Shown here piece after piece: positions 1 to 8,119 of a DNA stretch of 64,000 nucleotides. Positions within the stretch are counted from its first letter, which is position 1. The number at the start of each line of letters is the position of its first letter. The stretch is taken from the NCBI GenBank assembly GCA_030524105.1, contig JAUNHE010000001.1, positions 1-64,000 of the forward strand. The letters are read 5' to 3'. The translations under genes were made by a program, and so were the position numbers. The notes below the pieces were generated by a model that worked only from the letters and a program-made list of their open reading frames with translations, had not been told where the DNA came from and made no database searches. The stretch comes from Rothia sp. (in: high G+C Gram-positive bacteria) (GTDB lineage Bacteria; Actinomycetota; Actinomycetes; Actinomycetales; Micrococcaceae).

Positions 1-265
1 ATTAATGCAGGTTCACTATCTTTCTGATAGCGGGAGCTTACTTCCTGCTTGATCGGTCAGAGTATTTCTTGTGACTGGCAGGTAGGCCGGCCATTCCCCT
101 TATTGCCTATTTTTCTAGAACAAGCAGGTGGAGGGGAAGTTCTTGAGAATGATTTTCTCATCTGAAAGGAGATTCTAAAAGAGTTGGTATTTAAATATCA
201 AAAATATATACATCAGATTGAAACAAATAGGTGTATTGGAAAGGGGAAATATTTGTGCATTTAAA

Positions 266-310
266 ACAATCATACATAATTATTTTCACATGAAAATAAT
301 TATGTATGGT
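266..310. repeat. near-perfect 23-bp inverted repeat
   Basis: The left arm at 266-288 and the right arm at 291-313 are reverse complements at 22 of 23 positions, separated by two bases (CA). The core reads TAATTATTTTCA and TGAAAATAATTA. It is far from any gene in the window. It could be a dimeric operator, a cruciform-forming site, a small-RNA hairpin or a remnant of a mobile-element end. Confidence 0.8.
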
Positions 311-486
311 TGTTGGGGGTGGGTGTAGGGGTGGTGAGTTGCGAGTCTGGGTCCTTAAGGTCTTTATTTAGAGGGGATCGGGCCGGGTTACTGTCGGTGC
401 TTGTGGGGAAGTGACTCCTGGCTGAAGGTGGAAGAAGGTGTGGGGAAGTGCAAGCTTTTGAGGTAGCTGGGAAATTTATGAGAATG

Positions 487-509
487 CGACATTTTAGCTA
501 TAAATGTCG
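487..509. repeat. 8-bp inverted repeat CGACATTT / AAATGTCG
   Basis: The arms CGACATTT (487-494) and AAATGTCG (502-509) flank a 7-base spacer that contains the palindrome TAGCTA. It has the size of a dimeric regulator site. No adjacent gene makes its target obvious. Confidence 0.5.
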
Positions 510-769
510 AATAACGTGCGGAAACTATTAGTCTCAGATAAGCGATTCATATACATTGATGAAATTTTGTTGGCAATTATCCATAATGAGGCTGGATGTA
601 TTCAATTTTTTTATATTTTTGGTGTATAAATTACTTAGTCAGTCTAATGCGATAGGGGCTGGCTGAGGGCAAGGGCCGCATTGTTCTGATGTGTCTGACT
701 GTCTTGCCCTTCACCTCAAAATAAAACAGGTATGTGCATTTTTCCTTGAGCGTGTTCCTGTTTCTTGTG

Positions 770-803
770 CCCCTCGGCGTCTGCCCCCTAGCGCGCCGAG
801 GGG
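770..803. terminator. hairpin downstream of the ABC-class ATPase gene
   Basis: The arms CCCCTCGGCG (770-779) and CGCCGAGGGG (794-803) form a perfect 10-bp stem with a 14-base loop, 19 bases after the minus-strand stop codon. On the minus strand no U-tract follows. On the plus strand the hairpin is followed by a T-richer stretch. It may end transcripts arriving from either side. Confidence 0.5.
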
Positions 804-822
804 TATCTTGAACCTTTTACTT

Positions 823-2526
823 TTACAGAAGCCCTCGCCAGCGGCTAATAGCCTGATGCAGCTCGGCAGCTCTAGGAAGTACTAAATCGCCCCGAAGCTG
901 CCAGCTAGCCGGAACCTTACCGGAGGATTTTCCCGCTAAGGCCCGGTCAAGTCCACATTCCTCTAACTCGGCAATAACCTGCTGCACCGCCTGGCTCAGA
1001 CTTAGGTCAGATCGCTTGAGCAGGAGTGCCACCTGCTCTAGACAGAGGGCAAGGGTCTGGGTTTGACCGGCGTCAACCAATTGGGAAAGGTAGCGAAGAT
1101 CCAGTTTCTGCCGGCCAAGCTGGATGACTTCCAAACCCTGAGCACGTGCAGGTTTGCGATCAGCACCCGGTAGCAGACTGGCCGTATTAATACTGCTACT
1201 TGTCCTCACAGGGTGGTAACCAGAAAAATCGAAGTCTTCATTAGCCTTATGCTGCTCTTTCCCGGCAAGCTGATGGGCACGTTTGGTTACCTCGTGTGCC
1301 CGGTAGGCCTGCATGGCAATCACGGTATCTGCTACGGCAAAGAAAGCTCCTGAGCCGCCCACCACCAGAACGGTGCTCACTCCTAGCTGCCGGTAGAGGC
1401 CGGTAATCCTATCGATAAAGGGGGTAATAGGTTCCTGGTCTTCTGCTATCAGCTGGCGCATGAGTTGATCCCGGATCATAAAATTTGTAGCAGACGTATC
1501 CTCATCCAAGAGCAAGGTTTGCGCCCCAATTTCTAGGGCCTCAGCCAGATTAGCGGCCTGACTTGTTGAGCCACTGGCATTCTGGCTAGAGAATGCTTGT
1601 GTACTGATGTTAGTGGGAAGATTACCGATAAAGGGTGAAATATCCGTTTTGCTGACCATGCGTCCGTCCTCAGCTCGGATCATGATGGCGCTGGGGTCGC
1701 AGGCAACAAATTCTCTACCGTCTCCAGGAATATGGGAGTAAACGCCGCGTTCCAAAGCCCGTAAGAGTGTGGACTTGCCGTGAAAACCGCCCCCGACAAT
1801 AAGATTAATACCCCGGGGGATGCCCATGCCCTCCACACGACGCCCACTGGGTAAATCAAGGCTCAGTTGCAGCTTATCCGGTGAGTAAAAAGGAACTGCC
1901 TGGGGCAGCGGTAGATCACTGTTGCCGGAACGTCTAGGTAAGATTGCTCCGTTACAGACAAAGGCCAGCAGCTTACGCTCTTTAAGCTGAGCCTGTAAAG
2001 CCAAAAAATCAGTGTAGGTTTGCTGGTGTTCAACCAACTCAGCCTCGTTAAATCCTGCGCCCAGGACCGAGTCCGCTAGAAGCTCAGGCAGGTACTCAGC
2101 CAGCTCAAAGGCGCCCTGCCTACCCTTAATACGACGCCCCCTAGCCGGAAACTGAAAGGTAAATCGTAACTGGATCTGCTCCTGCTGGATGAGCACAGAG
2201 GAGCGTAGCAGAATTTCTTGGCCGGGCTTGGCCATAAAAAAGCCAGTAGAGCTGGCCGCAAAGCTGGCTGAAATTTTGCGGGCAATAAAGTCTGCGGCAG
2301 CCGTACGTAGCGGTTGGGTACTCAGATCCTGATCAAAAAGAGCCGTATGCTCTAAGGGCAGAATGCAACGCAGCCTAGAAGCGGGTGCATAGGGGTCGGA
2401 CTGCACTTTATCAATGGCTAATTCAAAGTTTTTAAACTGCCAGCTTCCGGCTAACTGCTTAAGAGCCCCGTAAGGCTTGTTATCAAGCTGGGATAAATTC
2501 TTGCTTAACTGGGAGGAAGTTCTCAT
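823..2526 (-). CDS. predicted ATPase of the ABC class (COG3044 / PF09818 type)
   Basis: This 567-residue protein has the layout of the ABC_ATPase family of predicted P-loop ATPases: an N-terminal domain of about 240 residues, a Walker A GGGFHGKST near residue 243, a signature-like ASGSTSQ near 320 and a Walker B LLLDEDTS near 337. No membrane segment or signal peptide is visible, so it should be soluble. Bacterial members have no established function; a trypanosome relative (MRB1590) is tied to RNA editing, which makes nucleic-acid binding a guess for this one. It stands alone between the empty left flank and the glycerol genes, with 133 bases between it and glpK. The ATG start has only a weak purine-rich ribosome site. 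Confidence 0.85.
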   Translation of the reverse strand: MRTSSQLSKNLSQLDNKPYGALKQLAGSWQFKNFELAIDKVQSDPYAPASRLRCILPLEHTALFDQDLSTQPLRTAAADFIARKISASFAASSTGFFMAKPGQEILLRSSVLIQQEQIQLRFTFQFPARGRRIKGRQGAFELAEYLPELLADSVLGAGFNEAELVEHQQTYTDFLALQAQLKERKLLAFVCNGAILPRRSGNSDLPLPQAVPFYSPDKLQLSLDLPSGRRVEGMGIPRGINLIVGGGFHGKSTLLRALERGVYSHIPGDGREFVACDPSAIMIRAEDGRMVSKTDISPFIGNLPTNISTQAFSSQNASGSTSQAANLAEALEIGAQTLLLDEDTSATNFMIRDQLMRQLIAEDQEPITPFIDRITGLYRQLGVSTVLVVGGSGAFFAVADTVIAMQAYRAHEVTKRAHQLAGKEQHKANEDFDFSGYHPVRTSSSINTASLLPGADRKPARAQGLEVIQLGRQKLDLRYLSQLVDAGQTQTLALCLEQVALLLKRSDLSLSQAVQQVIAELEECGLDRALAGKSSGKVPASWQLRGDLVLPRAAELHQAISRWRGLL

Positions 2527-2659
2527 AGAATCAGCCTACCCTCTTGGCCCCATCCCAAGGCGAAGAGTAAGCCCCTATCCGTCCAAGCTAACTCGGAAGG
2601 ATAGGGGCTTAGCCCCGTGGTTATGGCCCCGGTATGCAGCCTTTCTTAACTGCTGTTAA

Positions 2660-4216
2660 CTAGTGCTGTTCTACGTCCTCATCAACCCAATCCAGGGTTT
2701 TAGAGACAGCCTTTTTCCAGAGCCGATACTGGCGTTCAACCTCGGCCTGGTCCATACTGGGTTCCCAACGCTTATCTTCGGCCCAGTTATCAATAACATC
2801 CTGCTCACCCTGCCAGAAGCCAACGGCAATACCGGCGGCGTAAGCAGCGCCAAGGGCAGTCGTTTCAATAACCCTGGGGCGGATAACAGGAACACCAAGG
2901 ATATCTGCCTGGAACTGCATGAGGAACTCATTAGCTGTCATTCCACCGTCAACCCGTAATTCGGAAAGTTCAACGCCGGTGCCAGCAGCAGTAGCGTCAG
3001 CATTCATGGCGTCCAAAACTTCCCTGCTTTGCCAGGCAGTAGCTTCCAAGGCAGCACGCACAATGTGAGCCCTGTTGACATAGCGGGTCAGGCCAACCAG
3101 TACACCGCGTGCATCTGGGCGCCAATGTGGGGCAAAGAGACCGGAGAAAGCGGGAACAACGTAGCAGCCACCAGAATCTTTAACGCTTGTTGCCAGGTCC
3201 TCAGATTCGGCAGCATCATCAATCATGTGAAGGTTATCCCGCAGCCACTGGATTAATGATCCAGAGACAGCAACAGAGCCTTCCAGGGCGTAAACCGGCT
3301 TTTGATCACCAATTTTGTAGGCAACTGTGGTCAGCAAACCGTTCTCTGAGATAACCGGTTCCTCGCCGGTGTTCATGAGCATAAAATTACCGGTACCGTA
3401 GGTGTTTTTGGCCATACCCTTCTCAAAGCAGGCCTGACCAAAGGTTGCTGCCTGCTGATCCCCTAGAATGCCGGCAATAGGAGTCCCGTTGAGCAGGCCT
3501 TTCTCCCGACCGTAGCCGTAGATTTCGGAGGAAGATTTGATCTCGGGCAGCATCGACATGGGGATACCCATATCTGCGGCAATAGACTCATCCCACTCGA
3601 GGGTTTTAATGTTCATCAGCAGGGTGCGAGAGGCATTGGTGACGTCTGTAACATGGACGCCGCCTTCTACACCGCCGGTTAGGTTCCACAGAGTCCAGGT
3701 GTCGGTGTTACCAAACAGGAGGTCACCAGCCTCTGCTTTAGCCTTGGCGCCTTCCACATTATCTAGGATCCATTTAATCTTGGGGCCGGAGAAGTAGGTG
3801 GATAGGTTTAAGCCTGTGACGTCGTGGTACTTGCCCGGGCCAGCTGAACCAGCGAGCTCATCGCAAATTTTTTGGGTGCGGGTATCCTGCCAGACGATGG
3901 CATTGTAGATTGGCTGACCGGTTGTCTTATCCCAAACTACCGCTGTCTCGCGTTGGTTGGTAATACCCACCGCAGCGATTTCGTGGTGGTTTACTTCTGC
4001 TGAAGAGAGACACTGGCCAACAGCTAGACGAATATTATTCCAAATTTCAAGAGGATCGTGTTCTACCCAGCCCGCTTTTGGAAAGATCTGTTGGTGTTCT
4101 AGCTGTCCAACAGCCTTAATATCTCCCTTCTTGGTAAACAAGATAGCCCTAGAGCTTGTGGTGCCCTGGTCAATAGAAAGAATGTATTTTTTGCGTTCGG
4201 GTAGTTGGGTTTTATC
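2660..4216 (-). CDS. glpK: glycerol kinase
   Basis: GlpK phosphorylates cytoplasmic glycerol with ATP to sn-glycerol 3-phosphate. The FGGY-family fold is clear: phosphate-binding DQGTTSSRA near residue 17, the INQRET segment near 86, and the ATP-site stretch [14 protein letters not shown] near 254. The length of about 519 residues is normal. The start is a GTG at 4217-4219 (the gene therefore reaches 4219), preceded by AGAAAGG about 12 bases upstream. A 13-base inverted repeat GGTAA-GGA-TTACC abuts the start codon and overlaps the end of the ribosome site, so initiation may be controlled by RNA structure. It lies 54 bases downstream of glpF, consistent with one transcript for uptake and phosphorylation. 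Confidence 0.97.
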   Translation of the reverse strand, partial: DKTQLPERKKYILSIDQGTTSSRAILFTKKGDIKAVGQLEHQQIFPKAGWVEHDPLEIWNNIRLAVGQCLSSAEVNHHEIAAVGITNQRETAVVWDKTTGQPIYNAIVWQDTRTQKICDELAGSAGPGKYHDVTGLNLSTYFSGPKIKWILDNVEGAKAKAEAGDLLFGNTDTWTLWNLTGGVEGGVHVTDVTNASRTLLMNIKTLEWDESIAADMGIPMSMLPEIKSSSEIYGYGREKGLLNGTPIAGILGDQQAATFGQACFEKGMAKNTYGTGNFMLMNTGEEPVISENGLLTTVAYKIGDQKPVYALEGSVAVSGSLIQWLRDNLHMIDDAAESEDLATSVKDSGGCYVVPAFSGLFAPHWRPDARGVLVGLTRYVNRAHIVRAALEATAWQSREVLDAMNADATAAGTGVELSELRVDGGMTANEFLMQFQADILGVPVIRPRVIETTALGAAYAAGIAVGFWQGEQDVIDNWAEDKRWEPSMDQAEVERQYRLWKKAVSKTLDWVDEDVEQH

Positions 4217-4219
4217 CAC

Positions 4220-4232
4220 GGTAAGGATTACC
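4220..4232 (-). promoter_or_regulatory. inverted repeat abutting the glpK start codon
   Basis: GGTAA and TTACC flank three bases and lie directly against the GTG start, overlapping the last bases of the AGAAAGG ribosome site. In the mRNA this could form a short 5-bp hairpin. It may also be chance. Confidence 0.35.
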
Positions 4233-4244
4233 TTTCTTATAAAT

Positions 4245-4262
4245 CTTGCTCTTGCTCTTGCT
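4245..4262. repeat. three tandem CTTGCT hexamers
   Basis: Three exact copies of CTTGCT sit between glpF and glpK, upstream of the glpK ribosome site as transcribed. Copy number could vary by slippage. They lie outside both reading frames, so a change would alter leader length rather than frame. Confidence 0.6.
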
Positions 4263-4273
4263 CAGTGAGGGGG

Positions 4274-5059
4274 TTAGATCCCCAGCATGGCCGGTACAAT
4301 CAGGGCTGCCGCAATAGCGCCCAGGATGGGGCCAAGAACCGGAACCCAGGAGTAGGCCCAGTTAGAGTCACCTTTATTGGGAATCGGCAGCACTGCATGA
4401 GCAATGCGAGGTCCTAGATCACGGGCAGGGTTGATGGCATAGCCGGTTGGTCCGCCCAAGGAAAGGCCGATGCCAACCACAATAAAGGCAACGGCCAGAG
4501 GCCCTAAGCCAGAGGGAGTCAGCCCCGAAGCAACAACAAAACCAACAAGCACAAAGGTGCCAAAGATTTCGGAGACAATATTCCAGCCGTAGGAGGCAAT
4601 AGCTGGCCCGGTAGAGAAGACCCCAAGCTTAACTCCGTCTTCTGCCGGCTCGTCAAACTGTTTTTTATAGGTTAGGTAGACGGCAACTGCCCCTAAGAAG
4701 GCGCCAACAAACTGGCCGGAAAAATAGATCAGCATATTGGTAAAGTTTGCCGGAACACCTGCGGTGAGTTCGTTGCCAGCTACCCACTGGCCGATAGTCA
4801 CAGCCGGGTTGAGGTGGGCACCGGATAAGGGAGCAACGTAAACGGCCCCAAAGACAGCCAGACCCCAACCAAAGGCAATGGCAACCCAGCCGGCTCCCTT
4901 GGCGTGGGACTTATTCAGCGAAGTAGCAGCGCAGACACCGCCACCGAGTAAAATAAGGACAAAAGTTCCTAGGAGCTCTGAAGAGAAAAGCCCTAGAGCG
5001 TTGGGAATGCCGTCTGCTCCAACCAGGGCGGTTGAGCCTTCAGCGAGAAGAGTATGCAT
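4274..5059 (-). CDS. glpF: glycerol uptake facilitator (aquaglyceroporin)
   Basis: This MIP-family channel lets glycerol diffuse across the cytoplasmic membrane for trapping by GlpK. Both half-helix motifs are intact: HLNPAVT near residue 63 and INPARD near 208. The aspartate after the second NPAR is typical of glycerol-conducting members. Six hydrophobic segments are visible in 261 residues, a normal size. I place the start at the ATG ending at 5059, with GAAAGGA 7 bases upstream, rather than a further ATG six codons earlier that has no such site. It is followed by glpK, and a perfect 34-bp palindrome lies in its leader. Confidence 0.95.
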   Translation of the reverse strand: MHTLLAEGSTALVGADGIPNALGLFSSELLGTFVLILLGGGVCAATSLNKSHAKGAGWVAIAFGWGLAVFGAVYVAPLSGAHLNPAVTIGQWVAGNELTAGVPANFTNMLIYFSGQFVGAFLGAVAVYLTYKKQFDEPAEDGVKLGVFSTGPAIASYGWNIVSEIFGTFVLVGFVVASGLTPSGLGPLAVAFIVVGIGLSLGGPTGYAINPARDLGPRIAHAVLPIPNKGDSNWAYSWVPVLGPILGAIAAALIVPAMLGI

Positions 5060-5091
5060 CAAGATTCCTTTCAGCACATCGTTGTGTGTGG

Positions 5092-5125
5092 GCTGGCCGG
5101 GCTCTAGGCCTAGAGCCCGGCCAGC
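5092..5125. repeat. perfect 34-bp palindrome between glpD and glpF
   Basis: The two 17-base halves are exact reverse complements (left half begins GCTGGCCGGG, centre AGGCCT). It lies about 165 bases after the glpD stop and 33 bases before the glpF start, in the shared direction of transcription. It could be a terminator for glpD without a U-tract, a leader hairpin for glpF, or both. Confidence 0.75.
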
Positions 5126-5172
5126 TTACGTGAATAGGACAAAAGTTATGTACTTGTTTTGGTTATAAATCT

Positions 5173-5193
5173 AATGCGTGTGAGTTATATATA
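5173..5193 (-). promoter_or_regulatory. bipartite glp promoter/operator motif upstream of glpF
   Basis: The plus strand reads AATGCG, four bases, then AGTTATATATA. The same two blocks, three bases apart, occur upstream of glpD. Read toward glpF, TATATATAACT offers a -10-like TATAAC. The shared block is probably a promoter, an operator for the neighbouring SorC regulator, or both. Confidence 0.55.
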
Positions 5194-5290
5194 AATTCAG
5201 TTATGTATATAAGTATAGGGCAGGAGGATAGCCTGAAGGCTATAGAGCGCTGAGGTTGGCACCGAGCCAGTCCGCCGGGCGGTTACTTGC

Positions 5291-7048
5291 CTAACCCAGC
5301 TTGTGGCGGGGGCTAATCTGCTCTACCTGGCCCATCAGAGTATTGGCCTGCTCTTCTTCCCGTGTAGTTCGGGCAGCAGCAATAGCTTCAACACGTTGAC
5401 GGTAGAGCTCCAACTCGCGCTTTACTGTTTGTTCGGACCAGTCTAGTTCACTGGCCATAATTTCGGCAACCTCTTGGGCCGCGGCCAGGCCACGATCTTT
5501 TGCTTCTAGGTCCAAACGAATCCGGCGAACCAGCATATCTTCTAGATGCAGGGCGCCTTCTGCGCGCACTCCATAGCTAACATCAGCCCTGAGGAATTGC
5601 GGGGCATGTTCTAGGGGCTGGCCTAGGTCTGGATTGTTTTTAATGAGATCGCAGAGGTCTGCTAGCTCAGCTCCGTAGCGCTCTAGGAGGTGGTCAAGAC
5701 GGTCTAGGGTCCAACCAAAATCTTGAGCCAGTTTATTCTTCTGGGCAAGCAAGGCCTGGTAGCCGCCAGCTCCAACAAGCTGAATATTCTCGGTTAGGCA
5801 GGGGCGGTTCTTGGCCTCTGCGCCCAGAGCAAAATCAACGGCATCAGCAGCCATAACCCGGTAACCGGTTAACTTTCCTCCGGCAATTGCACTCATGCCC
5901 GGAGCTATTTCTGTGACCGTGTGCTCCCGCGAGACCTTAGTAGAAGCTTGCTCAGATCCCTCTTTGAGTTTGGGCTGAAGCAGGGGGCGTAGACCAGCAA
6001 AGGTGCTGATGACATCCTCCCGGGTCAGCTCCTGAGCCAGTAACTTGTTGGCCTGCATCAGGACGTAGTCGATGTCTGCCTCGGTGGCCACGGGATGTGC
6101 TAGATCCTGTTCGTAGGGGGTATCCGTGGTGCCGATAATCCAGTAGCGCTGCCAGGGAATAATAAAGAGCACGGACTTTTCGGTCTTGGTAAAGATGCCG
6201 GAGCTAGCCTTAATGCGGTCTCGGGCTACGGTAATGTGAATACCCTTTGAGGCTAGTACCTTCAAGCCGGCATCCTGACTAGCTAAAGCTTCTGTTTCTT
6301 CGGTCCAGACGCCGGTGGCGTTAATGATGTGTTTGGTTTTGACCGTCAGTTCTTGGTCGCTTTCTAGATCCTGCAGCCTGGCGCCAACAACGGTGCCAGC
6401 GGCATCTTTGAGAACGTCCACAAGCTGAGTGCGGGAAGCAGCTAAGGCGCCGTAGCCAGAGGCGGTGCGGACCAGGTCTACGACTAAACGAGCGTCGTCA
6501 ACACGGGCATCATAGAACTGGATAGCCCCTGAGTAGGCAGAGTCTTTGATGTCTGGGAAGACTGTCTTTGTTCCCTTTTTGCTGAAGTGCCGCTGTGCTG
6601 GGACGGTAAAGCGACCCCCTGCGCCGGCAAAAGCTAGAGCGTCATACATGCCAATGCCTACGGCAGAGTAGGCTCGCTCAATGACGGGCAGTTTAAGAGG
6701 CCATAGGAAGGGCTGGGCCTTGACCAGGTGCGGGGCAATTTTTGTGAGCAGCAGCCCCCTTTCCTTGAGGGATTCTGCCACCAACTTAAAATCTAGGTTG
6801 TAGAGATAGCGTAAACCGCCGTGTACAAGTTTTGATGAGTAGGAAGAGGTTCCTGCAGCCCAGTCGCCTGCTTCGACAATACCGGTGCGTAAACCTCGGC
6901 TTGCAGCATCCAGGGCTATACCGGCTCCGGTTACTCCACCGCCAATAACAAGGATGTCCAGGCCCTCTTGGTCGGTCATGGCAGCGAGGGCTGCCTGGCG
7001 CGATGCTGCTGTAAGTTTAGATTTTTCGACGAACTGTGTGGTAGACAT
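5291..7048 (-). CDS. glpD: aerobic glycerol-3-phosphate dehydrogenase
   Basis: GlpD oxidises glycerol 3-phosphate to dihydroxyacetone phosphate with FAD and passes electrons to the respiratory quinone pool at the membrane. The N-terminal dinucleotide fold is clear (DILVIGGGVTGAGIALDAAS near residue 32), followed by the FAD-contact stretch SSKLVHGGLRYL near 72. The DAO domain runs to about residue 400 and the C-terminal DAO_C domain follows. Its 585 residues are within the family range. It is transcribed toward glpF and glpK and is divergent from the SorC regulator 104 bases away. The ATG start has a modest AGAGGC upstream. Its upstream region carries the motif shared with glpF. Confidence 0.97.
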   Translation of the reverse strand: MSTTQFVEKSKLTAASRQAALAAMTDQEGLDILVIGGGVTGAGIALDAASRGLRTGIVEAGDWAAGTSSYSSKLVHGGLRYLYNLDFKLVAESLKERGLLLTKIAPHLVKAQPFLWPLKLPVIERAYSAVGIGMYDALAFAGAGGRFTVPAQRHFSKKGTKTVFPDIKDSAYSGAIQFYDARVDDARLVVDLVRTASGYGALAASRTQLVDVLKDAAGTVVGARLQDLESDQELTVKTKHIINATGVWTEETEALASQDAGLKVLASKGIHITVARDRIKASSGIFTKTEKSVLFIIPWQRYWIIGTTDTPYEQDLAHPVATEADIDYVLMQANKLLAQELTREDVISTFAGLRPLLQPKLKEGSEQASTKVSREHTVTEIAPGMSAIAGGKLTGYRVMAADAVDFALGAEAKNRPCLTENIQLVGAGGYQALLAQKNKLAQDFGWTLDRLDHLLERYGAELADLCDLIKNNPDLGQPLEHAPQFLRADVSYGVRAEGALHLEDMLVRRIRLDLEAKDRGLAAAQEVAEIMASELDWSEQTVKRELELYRQRVEAIAAARTTREEEQANTLMGQVEQISPRHKLG

Positions 7049-7066
7049 AGCTTATTGCCTCTTCTG

Positions 7067-7086
7067 AATGCGGGTAGTTATATATA
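7067..7086 (-). promoter_or_regulatory. bipartite glp promoter/operator motif upstream of glpD
   Basis: The plus strand reads AATGCG, three bases, then AGTTATATATA, matching both blocks upstream of glpF. It ends 19 bases before the glpD ATG, so transcripts starting near it would have a very short leader. Confidence 0.55.
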
Positions 7087-7152
7087 TTTGAACCGGCAGG
7101 TGTAGATAAGGCCAAGCAATGTGAACATATTTTCAGCAATGAGGTCTGATTT

Positions 7153-8100
7153 GTGAACAAACGTAACAATTTAGCCTATGAGGCTGCCTCCCTTTATTAC
7201 CTCCAGGGATTGACAACCTCTGCTATTGCCCAGCAGCTGGGTATCTCGCGGGCAACGGTCTCCAGGCTGCTTAAAACAGCTCGGCAAACAGGCATTGTTC
7301 AGATTCGGCTCAACGACGATCTTAAACCAAAAAATACGCTTGCCCAACAAATAACAGAGCAGTACCGAGTCAAGGCAAACGTGGTAGCAACCAGCCCTAG
7401 CATGAGCCCTATTACCCGGATGCAACGGGTGGCCCAAGAAGGTGCCTTACTGCTGGACTCACTCATGAGCAAGGGAACCATCCTGGGAGTGGCCTGGGGA
7501 TCCACGGTTACCGAAGTTGCAAAATACTTACCCTCACGGCCCTTGGAAGACGTTATTGTTGTTCAACTTAACGGAGCCGGCAATGCCCGCCATACCGGTA
7601 TACCCTATTCCGGCTTAATCTTAGGTTCCGTCGCCAGCGCCTACCAGGGGCAGATGGTGCATTTTCCGGTTCCGGCATTTTTTGACCACGCCCAAACAAA
7701 AGAAGCTATGTGGCGTGAACGCAGTATTACCGGAGTTTTACAGATGCAAAGGCAGGCCCAGGTGGCTCTCTTTGGCATTGGGGCTTTTGGTGGAGCTATT
7801 CCCTCCCACGTCTATAGCGGTGGTTATTTTGATGCCCAGCAGCAGCGTCAGCTACAGGCTAGCGGTGTGGTGGGGGACATCTGCACCGTGCTACTCAGAG
7901 AAGACGGCAGCTACGCAGATCTAGCCGTCAACCAGCGGGCAACAGGACCAACACCTAGTCAGCTGGCCTTGATTAAACGCCGTATTGCTGTTGTATCTGG
8001 CAATCACCGCCTCAGAGCGCTCCGGGGGGCTCTGCAAACCGGGGCTATTACCGACCTCGTTCTAGATACCCAGATAGCTCAGGCTCTACTGCACCCCTAA
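7153..8100 (+). CDS. SorC/DeoR-type sugar-phosphate-responsive regulator of the glp genes
   Basis: This 315-residue protein has an N-terminal helix-turn-helix (TTSAIAQQLGISRATVSRLL, about residues 21-40) and a C-terminal SorC-type sugar-binding domain with GxAWGST near 113 and VQLNGAG near 136. Such regulators bind phosphorylated sugars or polyols; glycerol 3-phosphate is the natural guess from its place beside glpD, glpF and glpK. The GTG start has GAGGTC seven bases upstream. Direct repeats TGTGAACA at 7120-7127 and 7152-7159, the second overlapping the start codon, could be an autoregulatory site. Whether it represses or activates cannot be told. Confidence 0.85.
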   Translation: MNKRNNLAYEAASLYYLQGLTTSAIAQQLGISRATVSRLLKTARQTGIVQIRLNDDLKPKNTLAQQITEQYRVKANVVATSPSMSPITRMQRVAQEGALLLDSLMSKGTILGVAWGSTVTEVAKYLPSRPLEDVIVVQLNGAGNARHTGIPYSGLILGSVASAYQGQMVHFPVPAFFDHAQTKEAMWRERSITGVLQMQRQAQVALFGIGAFGGAIPSHVYSGGYFDAQQQRQLQASGVVGDICTVLLREDGSYADLAVNQRATGPTPSQLALIKRRIAVVSGNHRLRALRGALQTGAITDLVLDTQIAQALLHP

Positions 8101-8119
8101 ACCCAGATCTGGCCTGCTC

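Larger units (their letters stand above)
1..822. other. AT-rich gene-free left flank
   Basis: No reading frame here has coding character or resembles a known family. Much of the stretch, especially 170-310 and 470-650, is visibly richer in A and T than the genes to its right, while 310-450 is G-rich on the plus strand. It holds several inverted repeats (266-310, 487-509, 666-710, 770-803) and a 12-base direct repeat TGTGGGGAAGTG at 402-413 and 439-450. It could be a regulatory region for a gene left of the window, a decayed gene, or the edge of an acquired segment. I cannot choose between these from the sequence. Confidence 0.6.

Noticed and set aside
314-333. G-quadruplex
   Set aside because: Only three runs of three or more G lie within short distance; the fourth is a GG, so a canonical three-layer structure is not supported.
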